A stretch of DNA of 64,000 nucleotides from assembly GCF_027942865.1 (NCBI RefSeq), contig NC_134513.1, forward strand, positions 33,535,429 through 33,599,428, read 5' to 3'. Below are positions 11,582-24,264 of the stretch, one piece after another. Each line of letters opens with the position of its first letter. Position 1 is the first letter of the stretch. A model generated the notes under the pieces. That model made no database searches. It was not told the DNA's origin and worked only from the letters and a program-made list of their open reading frames with translations. Position numbers and translations under genes: made by a program. The DNA is from Odontesthes bonariensis (lineage: Eukaryota > Chordata > Actinopteri > Atheriniformes > Atherinopsidae).

Positions 11582-14500
11582 CTGGTGGAACTGATAGCTG
11601 GAGGGGTGTCAGTCCACCTCCTTGTCATGGCTGAGGTGCCCTTGAGCAAGGCACCATACCCCCATGCTCCCTGGGCGCTTCATGGCTGCCCACCGCTCCA
11701 GGTTGGCATCTGTCTCTGAGTGTGTGACCCTGTGCATGTGCATGTGTGTGTCAACAGGTGCCAACCTGGATGGGTTAAAAGCGGAGGACAAATTTCGTGT
11801 GTATGCATGTATGCATGACCAATAAATCGGATCTTAATCAGATTAACTGGTGACAGGTGAGGGTGTCAGGATTGGGTATAAAAGGAGCTTCCACCAAAGG
11901 TTTAGCCTTTCCATACAAGGATGGGGTGTCATTTAAAAAGCAACATCTTTAACCATTTCTAGCAACTAAAGAAGTGCTGTTTTGATGTGATCCAGCAAGA
12001 AAATAAAGCACATTAATGGCACTGCCGGCTCTCCGTATACCTCCTCCTCCTCCGTGCTGAAGGCAGTCTTTTGAGCTTCTGTCTTGTCTTTTGCTGATCG
12101 CCTGTAGGGGTTTTCTGTGACGTCCTGCGGCTGCTTCGCCAGCTCTGCAGGATCCATGGTCTTCATGGGGATGATGTTGAAGGCGTACAGATACTGCAGA
12201 CAGAAGCTATAAACTCAGACCCTCCAGAAAACCCAACTGTCCAACATTTGTTTAGGGGTATGCAAACAGAGAAACTTTTTATTTTTTTTAAATAAAAAAA
12301 TTCTTTAATGTAAGCTGTTAACTTACAATATACATTAAAGAGGATTACATATGCCTAAAGTTTAAGACGTACTGAATCCTAAAGCTGTGTTTCAACTGTG
12401 TCTGTTCGGATTTTGAGCATATTTTGTGATTTATGACTCAAAGTGCAGCAAATATCTTAAAGTTTGGGCAAAACTTAACAGCTTTTTATTCAGCTGTAAA
12501 GGCCCCAAATCTAACCATACTCTTTCATTCTTTCAAACCACACACACCTTCTTTTTGGCAGGGTTGCTGACAGTTGCCAGGGCGATGAAGCGGCTGACGT
12601 GCTGAGCGTTTTCCTGGAGCACCACATGATTTCTGAGGATGAAGAATGCAGCATGTGATAACAGAAGGGGGGAGCGATACAAGTTTTAACATCAGATGTA
12701 ATCAGGTCAGCGACCGAGCATCTACCTGTATGGAAGCCTCTCATAGTGAGCGCCCTCTAGTGCGGCGAAGTGGTATCGTGGTTTTAGTTTGTCAGCGAGG
12801 CTGGCGATGGAGCCGCTTCCACATGACTTTGTGTTCACTTCCTGCACCAGAGACATGAAAAAAAACTCTGGATTATTTGATTCTACCGCACAGCCTTCGT
12901 CAGAAAGTCAGAAATCTGTCTGACCCATAAGGTTTTAAATTTGCCAGCAGCACTGATGGAACATGTTACCGGGTTGTTTCCGTAGTTCCACACCCCTCTG
13001 GGCCACTGTGACGTAAGCAGGACGTCGACCCCTCTGAACTTGGAGTTGCTGGTCAGCGGACTCACGAGGGCCGACAGATCTTTGGAGGTGAAGCAGTGGG
13101 CCGGTGCCGGTTCCTGCAATGCCTCCTGACCGCTGACGTATGCGATCTGCAGTCCCGACACACCTGTGAACACACCTCGCCGACCTGAAACGCACAGTTC
13201 AAGACTGTTAGCCAACCGCGTGGCGCTCTCTATGAAAGTGGTCGACTTCAAATCCTCATCTGATGCTTCCAAATATTTCAGCATGTTTTAAAAACAGTGA
13301 GGACTTCACAGATTACAAAACAGACTAACTAATACATGACTAATTATTCTACAGGAACACACCTCTGCCGACATGTCAGCAAGGTGTGGATGTAGTTAAA
13401 GATGTAGTCGTACCAAGATACGTGATGTTTTCTGCCAGCTCACATCCATCCGCGTTGGGAAAGTTCTTCACCGTCTCCTGGCTTGCCGCCCCCAAGATGT
13501 AAGTGTGGATCGAAGCTGATGAGACAAAAGTGATTTAAAATAAAGGGAGCAGCTGTATGTTACACCTTCTTTCGCTGACCATCAGGGGGCGCTGATGAGC
13601 TAATGATGATCCAGCATTTAAATACTTTCAGGTACTTGGACTTTATTTCCCTTTTTTTCCGCCCGAGGCTATTCCCCCAAGTTTTTTTTTAAGAGCAGAA
13701 ACCATCGACCCAACAGCGCCCCCTGTGGTCACAGAACGAGGCTTGAATTTCAGTGTGTTTACTGCACATAACTTTAAAGCAGTGGTCTCAAACTGATCCG
13801 TGAAAGGGCCGGTGTGGCTGCAGGTTTTTGTTCCAACCCTGCAGCAGCACGGCTGATTGGTTTCATTCAATCAACTGAACTGTCTGCACTGAAAGTCTTA
13901 ACCAGTTCAGTTGATTGAATGAAACAAGTCAGCTGTGCTGCTGCAGGGTTGGAACAAAAACCTGCAGCCACACCGGCCCTTTAACGGATCAGTTTGAGAC
14001 CACTGCTTTAAAGGGATAGTTTGCCTCTTTTGACATGAAGCTGTATGACATCCCATACTAGCATTATTATTTATGAACATTTTCTTATCCCCCACTGCGT
14101 CCTGTGAGCCGAGTTCCAGCCCAAGGTAGTCCGGCTAGTTGGCTGGGGCCACAAAAATAAAACGTTTTGCTTCTCAAAACAATCTGCGTTCGGGGCTGTG
14201 TGCGGCGTAGTGGGTACAGCAGACGCCCCATGTACAGAGGCTATAGTCCTCGCTGCAGCTGGCCCTGGTTCGAATCCCGCATCTGACGGCCCTTTGCTGC
14301 ATGTTATTCCCCCTCTCTCTGCCCCCTGCTTCCTGTCTCTCTATACTGTCCTATATAATAAAGGCATAAAAAGCCCCCCCAGAAAAAAAAATAAATAAAT
14401 AAAACAATGTGCGTTCAAAAGAGTAATACATTTGCATCACAAAATCGTTCTTGGCGCTATTTTCTCTCCCTTAATATCACTGCACGCTGCCACCTGCCGA

Positions 14501-16189
14501 CAGCCGCACCTGTTACGGTGTTTACTGCTCGGTCTGCACGGTCTACACAGCACGCAGTGATACGAAGCGAGAGAAAATAGCGCCAAGCGATTGTGAGGTC
14601 TGACTTTTTCCTGGAGAACGATTTTGTGTTGCAAATGTATTACTCTTTTCCTAAATGGCCCCTACTGTTTAAAACCAAAAAATGTCTTTCTTTATATTTT
14701 TTCTTCTAGGTTTACTTATTTTACAACTGAAATCACAACTGTAATATAGAGACAGTAACATACCCCTGAGTAAAGGTGTCCTAATATAACAGTAAATATA
14801 ATTTTCATTATTTGACCACACTGCCCAGCCCTACGACACACTTTAATTTGGGAAATTCTTACGTCAGCCCATAAAGACTTTGTGTCAACTCGTGGTCACT
14901 TAAAACATTTCCAGACTGTTGCTCTGCTCTATTAAAATCCTGATTTTATAACAGCAGCTTCATCTGACAAAAATCACCATTCGGATAACTTAAAGATGAC
15001 CACGACCTCCCACAGAGAAAGTTAGAATGTCTTGAATTTTTCACAGTCCATCAGACATTTAACAAACGGACTCATCTCATGTGCATGTTAACCAAAGATG
15101 GTGGTTCAGTTCAACGACCAACTGAAGCTGTAACCTGCTGACTGATGCCGTTCGAACAACATAACACATATATGGATATCATACCATGTCCGGATTTTAC
15201 TTGATTTTCCTGATTTTGTTTTATGAATCAATTGGTAAACTCCCTCACAATTTTATTACATTTTATACTGTATTGATTTGTTTCAAGTTGTTTTTACCTC
15301 ATTTTATTGTCTTCTTTAGCTATGCGAAGCACTTTTGTAACATTTGTTTAGACAAGTGCTTTATAAATAGTTATTATTAATATCATTACATTGTCGGCTT
15401 GTGCATGCTCAGGAGTTTCAATGCAATCTGTTGGTTTCCTTTCCTTTTTTTTTTTATTTGACTGGATTATAATTGGCTTGAATTGGACGGCATCTTTGAG
15501 GTGCCTTGAGATGCTATTTGTTATTTAGTGCTATATTCATACAGGTGAATTAATTAACCAGGATCTCGCTCTGCAGGAAAGTCCATTCAATGAACTACCA
15601 GCGTGGTCGTCCACAATGTTTTCACCTTTCTTGGCTCCAGTTTTGTACTGCTGCCACTCCGCTTCGGCCTCGGGTGTCGTTCCAAAAAACTCTCCGACAC
15701 ACAGCAGCAGCTGCAGGAAAGTACCCACATGTAAATGACGATGACAACGGGGTCGATATTGATTATTATTTCCATGATATTTGACTCACATCGAACTGTC
15801 CAGTCTTCTTCTGGATGGCCTGGACTCGATTGAACAGCGCGTTCAGTCTGCCTTCAACATCCCCACATGCCAAGCTGCAAACACACGATTTGAATACCTT
15901 TTAAGCCTTTAAATCGAAACCAAATAGCAGGACATACATCTAAGACTCCACATTCGGGCTAGAGTCTCTTCTTGTCGAAAATCAACATAATTTTAATTCA
16001 AGAACGCAAACAATTAACTCATTTGACACAGTTTCAGGCAACGTTACTGTCAAGCTTTGGTTAAAATACCGTTAAATAAAACACTCAACAGTTTGACCGC
16101 GATTACATTTTACAATGCGAAACATTATTAAAGCGATAGGTCAGGCTTTTAAGAAGTTAAACTCACACTCTTACTGGTTGGTCTCCCAT
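5151..16189 (-). CDS. cwf19l1: CWF19-like protein 1 (complete, 14 coding exons)
   Basis: Exons in transcript order: 16167..16189, 15790..15874, 15626..15710, 13414..13515, 12970..13184, 12726..12841, 12548..12632, 12041..12193, 11063..11225, 10752..10831, 9581..9790, 8859..8978, 8671..8768, 5151..5295. They sum to 1,680 nt (559 aa; human about 538). The start [16 protein letters not shown] was chosen because its GT donor joins LACGDVEG in frame. The N-terminal half resembles the Dbr1-type metallophosphatase fold (ACGDVEG near residue 10, [21 protein letters not shown]). The C-terminal half has the CwfJ/HIT-like region: CWFCLAS near 350, [12 protein letters not shown] with His383 and His391, and HLQLQ at 435-439, then the conserved tail [13 protein letters not shown]. 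The family is linked to spliceosome and lariat handling in the nucleus; human loss causes a cerebellar ataxia. Every junction closes in frame. Confidence 0.97.
6850..7601 (+). mobile_element. hAT transposon relic with BED zinc-finger remnant
   Basis: Perfect 16-bp terminal inverted repeats: TAGAGTTCTCAACGGG at 6850-6865 and its reverse complement at 7586-7601. A perfect 8-bp target duplication ACCTGCAC sits at 6842-6849 and 7602-7609. An 8-bp duplication plus TIRs is the hAT signature. Inside, 7120-7330 encodes [15 protein letters not shown] and then [11 protein letters not shown], a Cys-x2-Cys then His pattern like the BED finger at hAT transposase N-termini. The frame then runs into a T tract and the catalytic domain is missing, so the copy is non-autonomous. 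Confidence 0.92.
7020..7073 (+). repeat. Teleost retroelement tail with (TCTA)n microsatellite
   Basis: GAATTTCCCCTTGGGGATCA, then AATAAAGTATCTATC and repeated TCTA units: a very common teleost 3' tail, nested here inside the hAT relic. Confidence 0.65.
7624..8191. mobile_element. TTAA-flanked TIR element with internal palindrome
   Basis: TTAA at 7624-7627 and 8188-8191 flank inverted ends. The left starts AGGCAGGGTAGGGGATC. The right, reverse-complemented, starts AGGTAGGGTAGGAGATC (15 of 17 identical). TTAA duplication suggests a piggyBac-type insertion, but the terminal bases are not the usual CCY, so the class is an inference. At 7779-7817 there is a perfect 19-bp-arm palindrome (ATCCAATCATTGTGAACGG, one base, reverse complement). 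No transposase is visible. Confidence 0.75.
11505..11835 (+). repeat. tRNA-related SINE-like composite with internal A tract
   Basis: GGTTTGATTCCCACTC at 11526-11541 resembles a pol III B box. A run of about 29 A follows (11551-11579). Then comes a tail with GTGCCCTTGAGCAAGGCACC, a common teleost SINE/LINE word, ending near an AATAAA (11820). No clear A box is seen, so it is truncated or composite. Confidence 0.6.
13780..14005. mobile_element. Fold-back hAT MITE in cwf19l1 intron
   Basis: It begins CAGTGGTCTCAAACTGATCC and ends with the inverted copy, TCAGTTTGAGACCACTG. The arms stay inverted almost to the centre. The 8-bp flanks are CTTTAAAG at 13772-13779 and 14006-14013. TIRs beginning CAGTGG and an 8-bp duplication fit hAT. 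Confidence 0.9.
14013..14690. repeat. Teleost inverted-repeat element, host of a SINE
   Basis: It starts near TTTAAAGGGATAGTTTGCC, a frequent teleost repeat opening. AAAAGAGTAATACATTTGCA (14417-14436) recurs inverted at 14630-14649, and the arms continue through TTGGCGCTATTTTCTCTC. The right arm has about 28 extra bases. Outer borders were not proved. Confidence 0.65.
14192..14400 (+). mobile_element. tRNA-derived SINE with target-site duplication
   Basis: The head has an A-box-like GTGCGGCGTAGTGGGTA and B box GGTTCGAATCC (about 14269-14279), then a body with pyrimidine tracts, AATAAAGGCATAAAAAG and an A-rich tail. The flanks AAAACAATCTGCGTTC (14176-14191) and AAAACAATGTGCGTTC (14401-14416) form a 16-bp duplication with one mismatch. 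This marks a retroposition into the older inverted-repeat element. Confidence 0.88.
15405..15550 (+). repeat. Dispersed teleost repeat tail, family A, copy 2
   Basis: It shares CAATCTGTTGGTTTCC, AATTGGCTTGAATTGGAC and GTGCCTTGAGATG with the copy at 22420-22765. It lies in a cwf19l1 intron beside the exon at 15626. Confidence 0.7.
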
Positions 16190-16300
16190 GCCTGGGCTAC
16201 GTTTTTGCTCCAAATTGTGGTGCTTTGGATTTTTGCAACTTCAACCGTCTTCCGTTGCCAACAATGGCGGAACCATTTCTTCTCAACAAATCCCGTATAG
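16190..16300 (-). promoter_or_regulatory. cwf19l1: Candidate cwf19l1 core promoter / 5' UTR
   Basis: Just upstream of the ATG the minus strand carries CGGAAG (16249-16254), an ETS core. The plus strand shows AACAATGGCGGAA around 16259-16272, close to the YY1 consensus. Both are typical of TATA-less housekeeping promoters. The transcription start is not determined. Confidence 0.4.
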
Positions 16301-17149
16301 TTTGTGACAAAAAAAATAGAGCTACGATATATATGAGAAAGAGTTCTATTTATTTAGATGTGATTTATATTTTTTGTGCCAACGACACATTAGTTAAATA
16401 GATGAGAAAAGAAACAAGTCAAGTGGTTACCCGGAAATGTTTTAAAGTAGATTATGCTGGTTGCCAGGTTTGTTTTGTTTACAGTAAAATGTAATTGTTT
16501 TAGATTTAAAAAAAGCACGTAACATTAAGAAATATTTGTCCTTGTTGATTGATATTGAGCTGTATAACTATAAGAAAAATATTTTAAAGTAAATGTTTTT
16601 AACCCATAAAGAGGAGCCATTAAAGGTAATTATTCCAAATTCAAGAATAAAATTAAAATGCTAATTACGTTTTAAAAAAGTAAGAAGGTAAATGTAAAGA
16701 TAATCAAGTACCAAAGTTAAACGGAGAGTTTACCTGTGTTACCTGCTGACACTGTGTGTACACAGCAAATAAGTTGTTGTCTACAAAAACAACACCCCAA
16801 TCTCTGAAGATTTCTACCACACCTATTTCTGCTACAATTAAACATCTTATATGTATGTCAGCTGATTTATATTCTATCTAATTTGATATCTATATTTATA
16901 AAAGCCTATACTGTAGCAATATGATTACTAAATTGAATAAAATTGTACACATAGTAAACAGTCTATTTCTATGATTATTTAAAAAAAGTAAGCTACACGT
17001 TATAATAGGTAATAGAGATTCCTGTTGTACAATAACTAAACAGTAAACAAATAGGAAAAAAAGAAGGGGAGAGGAGCTGAAATATTCTAGAAAAATGAGC
17101 GGAAAACGTACAGAACCTCTTGTTTACTGGAAATATTCAAATCTGGCAA

Positions 17150-17460
17150 CCCACTGGCCTTCGGACGCCGCTCCTCCATCCTGGCACTTTCCTTCATCCT
17201 GGTAACTCAAAAGTCCCCGGACCGAAAACAGGAAGTAAGTAGTCAAATCAAAACTAAAATTCACTTTCTGTTCGGTAGTCGGAGCAGCTGAGAGACGCAG
17301 GGGAAGCCCTGAACAAGAAAAAACGTCTAAAAGCTGTTAACAAAGCCCCAAAATGCCGTCAAACCACACAGACGCCATAAGCTACACCTTGTCTACTAAC
17401 ATGGCGCCGGAGATTTTTCGTCTTTCATTTAGCCGGGTAGATTGCTGGGTGCTAACAGTT
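17150..17460 (+). promoter_or_regulatory. dmtf1: Candidate dmtf1 promoter and non-coding first exon
   Basis: The coding exon of dmtf1 begins after an acceptor at 18537-18538, so an untranslated exon must lie upstream. ACAGGAA followed by GTAAGTAG (donor at 17235) is a candidate exon end. AACATGGCGCCGG (about 17398-17410) resembles a YY1 site. Exact start and exon use are inferred and need transcript data. Confidence 0.3.
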
Positions 17461-18545
17461 AGCTTTGAGCCAAAGCTGCCGTCCGTGTAATAGCGTTTCT
17501 CTCCCTGCACATAAGATTTCTGTACTTGTTTATTCAGTTTTCATTCAGCTGGTGTGGCTTAATAAATGTTTTCACAGAAGTCCAAGTGTTCTCGTCACAT
17601 AGCGATGCACAGGTCCCGTAAACGAAACTCCATGTTAAAAATGACCAATTTTACACATTGTTGCAGGTTGCGGAAAAACAGGTGCCCGAATTATTTTAAA
17701 TGGAAGTACAACCTTTTTATAATGACCCAAAATATAATTCAGCGCTCATATTGTCCGACATTCATCGCACATTTATAACAAACAAGGCCAGACAACTAAT
17801 GTATTATTTTGTATTTTGATAACGGTAGAGGGCGACAGCGAGCAGTTTTCTAGATGATAAATGTTTGGGATTTTTACTTAAATAATCTTATTAGTGGGCG
17901 AAAGGTTTCTCACTATGTACCTGTGATTTCATCAAAACTCCCTGATGTTTTGACCTGGAACGTGAAAAAACTGTTTTTGAATAAATCGCCTAATTCAGCA
18001 CCCAAGGTTCTGAATGCAAATACTTTTTCCCCCCTTAAAACATGCTTAAGTCACTCTATCCTGAATTTTTCAGACCATTTCAACTATTTATGATCGCAGT
18101 CAGGTTTGATTTGAATGGAGTGACTGCAACATGGAAGATGGTCTCTTCTTACGCACAAACATTAATAATTGAAAGTATTATTGTTTCATAATTCAACTGT
18201 GCAGCACTCGTCTAAATAGATTCAAATCAAGTAGCTGTTGTGTTTTGATAATTGTCTTTCTTATTTCTATAACGATTATTATTCAGCCAATGTACAATTT
18301 GATTTTAGTGTGATTTATGCCAAAGACAAGAATTTGGGCCCTAATATTTCATAGATACTTGGTGCTGTACTCTGTTTTATGTCATTGAACATTAAATACT
18401 GGCCAGATTATGTTAACAAAATGCTTTTTTTCCCCCTTCTTTTAAATTGACCAAGAAAAAGAAAGAAGACTGTTTCAGATGATGCATCCTGTGTCACAAT
18501 GCTGATAAGCGCACACAGTGTGTTTTGTTCCCCTGCAGGTGCAGG

Positions 18546-21500
18546 ATGAGTTCAGCAGCAGAGGATGACGATGCTGCAGCGTTAGAAACTGTCAAGTCTG
18601 TCACCCTCACTCAGGACAGTGACGGCAGCATCATTCTGCACTGTCCTCCCAACGGTGGGTTAATGCTCCCAAAAAAAAACCTGTCTCTGCTTTCTTCTTC
18701 ACATTGTTCTTTATATCTAATCCACAAATCGGTCCAGAAATTAACAACAACAAATTGATTAATCCTGGGTACCTGTATACTGATGGATGCTAAGTTCACA
18801 AACCTCATTTCCAGATTTTTGAAAAGTTAGTTTGAACCTTTATTCAATTTAACAGACACAAATCCAAATAAATGGTTTTTCGGTGTCTTTAATGACCAAA
18901 CTCTATCTAGAATTTGACGCAGCAACATTGTGTTCCATCAACTTCCTTTTAATGACATTTTTTAATGGTTTGGGAACTGAGGATACAGATTGTTGCAGTT
19001 TTTCAGAGGAATCTGTGTCCATTCTTGCTGAATCCAAGATTTCAGCTGCTCAACAGTCCGACAGATGTGGACTGCTGGCAAGCCACTCAAGCACACACAC
19101 TCTGTGTGTACGTGGACTCATCTGCCCACAGAACATGTGTCCACTGTCTTTCTGTCCATCTGAGATGAGCTGGTGTCCACAGAACTGGGCCGTGTTCCTG
19201 CACACAGCTGATATATGGCTTCCTCCTGGTGTGGTGCAGCTTCAGCTCACATTTCTGGATGCGGCCGTGGACCGTGTTGGGTGGAAATGGTTCTCCCAGC
19301 TCCTCCTGAGCCCATGTGGCTGTATGGATCATGGTGGCGTGACGGTTTCTCATGCAGTGCTGCCTGAGGGCTCCCAGCTCATCCAGCAGTGGTTTCTGTC
19401 CTTGGCCTTTCCACGCTGAGATTTCCCCAGACTCCCTGAATCTTCTCACAACATTCTGCTCTGTAGATGCTGAAAGACCAAAATTCTTTACAATTTTCCT
19501 GACACCCTTACCTGCCAGCAGGTAATCTGCTGATTGGACAATCTTCCCGTGAGGAAAAAAATCATTTGTGTCTGTAAAATAAAGGTCTATTATTAAGTTT
19601 TGTTTTAGAAAAACATTGTAACTGTTCTGGAATTGAGGTTTGTAACAATGTCACACTGAAACTTTAAACAGAAAAAGTAGAACATTAAGATGGTTTCTGT
19701 AACCAACTTTATTTCCAAAGTTCATGGTAGAAAGCCATATTACACCACAGATTGTGATTATGTGCTTGTGGCTTGGAACATATCATTAAAAAACGAGTTG
19801 TTGCACTCTCTGGCTCCTTATGCATCCAAAATTATTTATGCTTGATGTTTTAAAACTCGGGGCCCTGAGGCCGAAACGTTTCCAATGTTTCCATTTGCAA
19901 AGTTAAGCTACTACAAACTAGATGTCTCCAGCTTTTGAAGCCTTGAATGAAGCAGGTGGCTTCATGCCTTCAACTCAGATTTAATCAGATAAACTTTCCA
20001 CTTTCAGGTTGTAAATCACAACTGTGTATGTTGGTATAAGGTCGTAACAGGTTCAGGTTGGACATACACGATATGAATGAGGTTTCTCAAATTAATACAG
20101 ATATGTGTGTTGTGTGTAGATGAGGACTTGGAGCCCCTTCAGAAGAAGCTGAGACTCTCCCCGGAGGAGCAGGCAGACTCTGAGACGCCTCAGTTCTCTG
20201 TCGTCACTTTGCCCAGTGAGACGTTTCACATTTCTGTCCCTGACTGACTCGTTCAGGTGTCGATGCTTGTTTACTGCAGCTCTGATGATTCTGAAAAACT
20301 CTTTGACATCTGAATGGAAAAACTGTTGACTTTAAAACGGTTTGAAGTCATGTCTGATTTTCATCTGTTCTCCATACCCCCAGTATGGAAAGAATGTCAT
20401 AATGGTTGGAAAATCCAATAAATACAAAGAAACAAAAACACACTATGACCACCAAGAGATGGAATCCCACAATACAGACACAAAGTGACTTCATAAGTCA
20501 TTTTCACAAATAGATTATGGACATTTTAAGGATGTGCAGACAATTTAATTTTTACACACAAGTACATCACAACAGGAGGATTTTTTGCTGGAGATCGGCT
20601 CTTCTTGCTTTATGAAGAGACAATCTAAGTGAAATAACACAAACACAAAGATGTTCAAAATCACTCCATCAAACAATAACAAAGAGAAGCAGAGGGACTA
20701 CAGAAATATCCCATCCACTCAAAATGCACAAAAAGACTTAAAACAATGATAGAATAATCACATAAAGAGCTAAAGACCCCAACAAGTGTCAAAAGGTTCA
20801 CAAGGACACAAACTAAACATAAACTTATTACAAAAAGACAGAAAAAAACACAGAGAATCAAGACCACAAAAAGTCTACAAAATGTCTCTAAACATCCACA
20901 AAAAGACTGGACAGAAAACAACCCCAAAGAGAACCAAAGTGACCAGCAAACAGTCACAAAAACACTTAAAAAAAATCACAGAATGTCACAAAAAGATAGA
21001 AAACGACCACATTGAGAATCAAGCCCACAAATAAATCCACTGAGTGTTAAAATAAGCACAAACAGACAGAAATGAACACAGTAAGACCACAAAAGCTGCT
21101 CTGGTGATACTATTTTTACGTCTGAAATAAATAATGACCTGCAGTTGCACGTTAGAATGATTTTACTTGTATCCATAATTTAAGCGCTTTTTATATTGTC
21201 TCTGCATTTTGGAAAAATGTCCCTCGAAAGAGGAAAGTTACACTGTGCCAAACAAAGAGGTAAATGTTCACAAGAAACAAGAAGCTCCTTTTTGTTGCTA
21301 ATTTAGCTCCGTATTTTATAACTTGCTGCATATTTGTTTACATCTTGTAAAATGAGGAAGTACAGGCTGACGGTCGTCATTAGTAGCTGCTTGCTGGCTC
21401 CCTGTTCTGGTTCTGTATGTACAGCACCGTACCTCAGCTTTAGTTAAAAAAAATTTTCTTCCTTTGTCTTTGTTGTCATCAGTGGCGGACAATGAGAGCT

Positions 21501-22883
21501 TCAAGGTGACCATGACCGCCACCACAGACAGCGATCTCTCTGAGGACGGTGTCGCTCAAATTGATGTAAATCTTTTGCTTCTTTCAAACCTACATTCACC
21601 CTCATGTTTGCCAGGATTGAATCTTCTTCACTTTTAACAGGGGATAATTTCAAAGAGGCAAAGACCAAAATCCCAATGATGCAGCGATGTCAGGGAGCTC
21701 AGAGGTTATGGGCCACTGAGGCTTCTAAATGTATGAGGAAAAGTTCCATTAGCTCTTTGTAATACGGCCCATGATTTTACACTGCAGTGTTTATTAATGA
21801 CTCAGATTCCTGGCAGATTAACTTAAGTATCATGTTAGAATTTACAATTGTGAATTGATAGTAGTTCAAATAATGTACTGCAGGGAATGAAATAAATTAA
21901 CAAGAATACACAATCCTGTGGTAATAGGACCGGCTTTTATCTACTGAAAACTGAATGAAAAGTGTGAGAAAATGGTCCGAAAGTTGTCCTTTCTGTGCAG
22001 ATTCTGCATCAAGAAGAGGACTCTCTGTCATCCAGTCAGAAGACAGATGTGTCACCTGTCAGTCAGGCCTGGTTCACCACAAAAGAGGACAAAGACACGC
22101 TGACTAACAAAGGTGCACGCAAAGGCACAACTCCCACTCAACACACCTCTTTATAGGCTGGTTTTAAGACCTGGAATCGGACCAGCTTCAGACTGGTTTC
22201 CAACTGGTTTTTAAACTGGTTACTGACATTGTTGGATTGGTTTTAAGGAAGTTGCAAAGTGGTTTTGGACCAGTTTCAGGCTTACTCTGGACTTAGACGT
22301 TTTTTGGAAATGCATTTTTAGGTTTGGTTTGGTTGGTTCTGGAGTTTGTCTTTAGGCTAATTATAGATGGGGAGTTACAGTCCCCCCCCCCCCCCCCCCC
22401 CTTTCTGTCTTCTCAAACCCCAGCTGGTCGAGGCGGATGTCCACCCTTCCTGAGTCTGGTTCTGCCAGAGGTTTCTTCCTGTTAAAAGGGAGTCGTTTCT
22501 CTCCACAGTCGCCTCAGGCACGCTCAGGATGGGAGATTGGACCGAAAACAAAGTTTCAGTGCAATCTGTTGGTTTCCTTAGCTAGGAAACTGTTTTTGAA
22601 TTGGCTTTATATGAACGAATTGGATTATTTTATGAATAATTATGATTACAATTAATTGAATTCTAATTGGCTTGAATTGGACTTTATTATCTAAGTGCCT
22701 TGAGATGACATTTGTTGTATTTGGCGTTATATAAATAAAAATGAATTGAATTGAATAGATGGGATTTGGACTTGGATTTTAGACTCGGTGGTTTTGAACT
22801 TGAAACTGTACTTGGAAAACCATTAAACTAGCTGTTTGAAAAGTAGTTTATTAAAATAGCAGGTGTGCTGAATTTAACAGCTT

Positions 22884-22935
<52 letters not shown>

Positions 22936-23939
22936 TTTAGTGTAAAAAGTAGATGCAGAAGGTGTTGAACATTTCTTCCTCTTCAGGCCATAAATGGAAA
23001 CAGGGCATGTGGTCTAAAGAGGAGATTGACATTCTGATGAGCAACATCGACCGATATGTGAAGGTACATCATTCTCTGTCTCCACGTCTATCATCTTCGC
23101 TGATCTTACACCATCGGAAGATGTAAAGTTCTGTTCCTCGACGTGTGTTCAGGGGCGTGGAATCCAAGACCCCGCAGAGATCATTTTTGAAATGTCCAAA
23201 GAGGAGAGGAAGGATTTCTACCGCTCTGTGGCGTTGGGGTTAAACAGGCCGCTGTTCGCTGTCTACAGGCGAGTTTTAAGAATGTACGACAACCGCAACC
23301 ACGTTGGCAAGTGAGTTCACGAGGAGGAGAAGGTCAGGAACACATTGCAGTTTATAGTTTTATCCATTTGAGCTGTAATCTGCGTTTGTGTTCTTCCTCT
23401 GTAAGGTACACTCCTGAGGAGATAGAGAAGCTAAAAGCGTGAGTAAAATGTCCTTGTTAGTGCCACAAAAATCCCCTGTCAGCTGGTTTTTAGTTTGTTT
23501 TGTGTGTTTTCAGGTTGAAGGAGAAACACGGGAATGACTGGGCAACGATCGGAGCAGCTCTGGGACGCAGTGCCTCTTCTGTCAAAGACCGCTGCCGCCT
23601 GATGAAGGACACATGTAACACAGGTGAGGAGGAGCCTAAAAATCAGTCTGAACCTCGAATCTTTTCTGTTTTCTTTTTCATATAACACTGACATATCTCA
23701 ATCAGGTAAATGGAGCGAGGAGGAGGAGAGACGCCTCGCCGAGGTCGTGTATGAGATGGCAGGCGTGACGCCTGGGTCAGCCGTCACAGGAGGGGTTTCC
23801 TGGGCGACGGTTGCGGATCGGGTTCGCACTCGCTCTGAGAAACAGTGTCGGTCAAAATGGCTGAACTACCTAAACTGGAAACACAGTGGAGGAGCGGAGT
23901 GGACGAAGGAGGATGACCTGAACCTCTTACGCAGGTATA

Positions 23940-23982
<43 letters not shown>

Positions 23983-24185
23983 ATAAACCATCATCCAAAA
24001 CACAAATCTGTAAAGAAAATGATGTGTTTCAGGATATCTTTGCTGAGAGTGGAGGATGAGAATGAAATCAAGTGGGACGATCTGGCGTGGGGGTGGAGCA
24101 GCGTCCGGTCGCCTCAGTGGCTGCGATCAAAGTGGTGGAGCATCAAGAGACAAGTAGCCAATCATAAGGAAATCCCCTTCAGTGG

Positions 24186-24264
<79 letters not shown>

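Noticed and set aside
18883-19419. A 178-codon plus-strand open frame
   Set aside because: It is the antisense of the Tc1 transposase relic, whose minus-strand translation carries the recognisable motifs.
20661-20957. A 98-codon minus-strand hydrophobic frame
   Set aside because: It is the reverse translation of the A-rich minisatellite; its Leu/Cys/Val bias follows from that.
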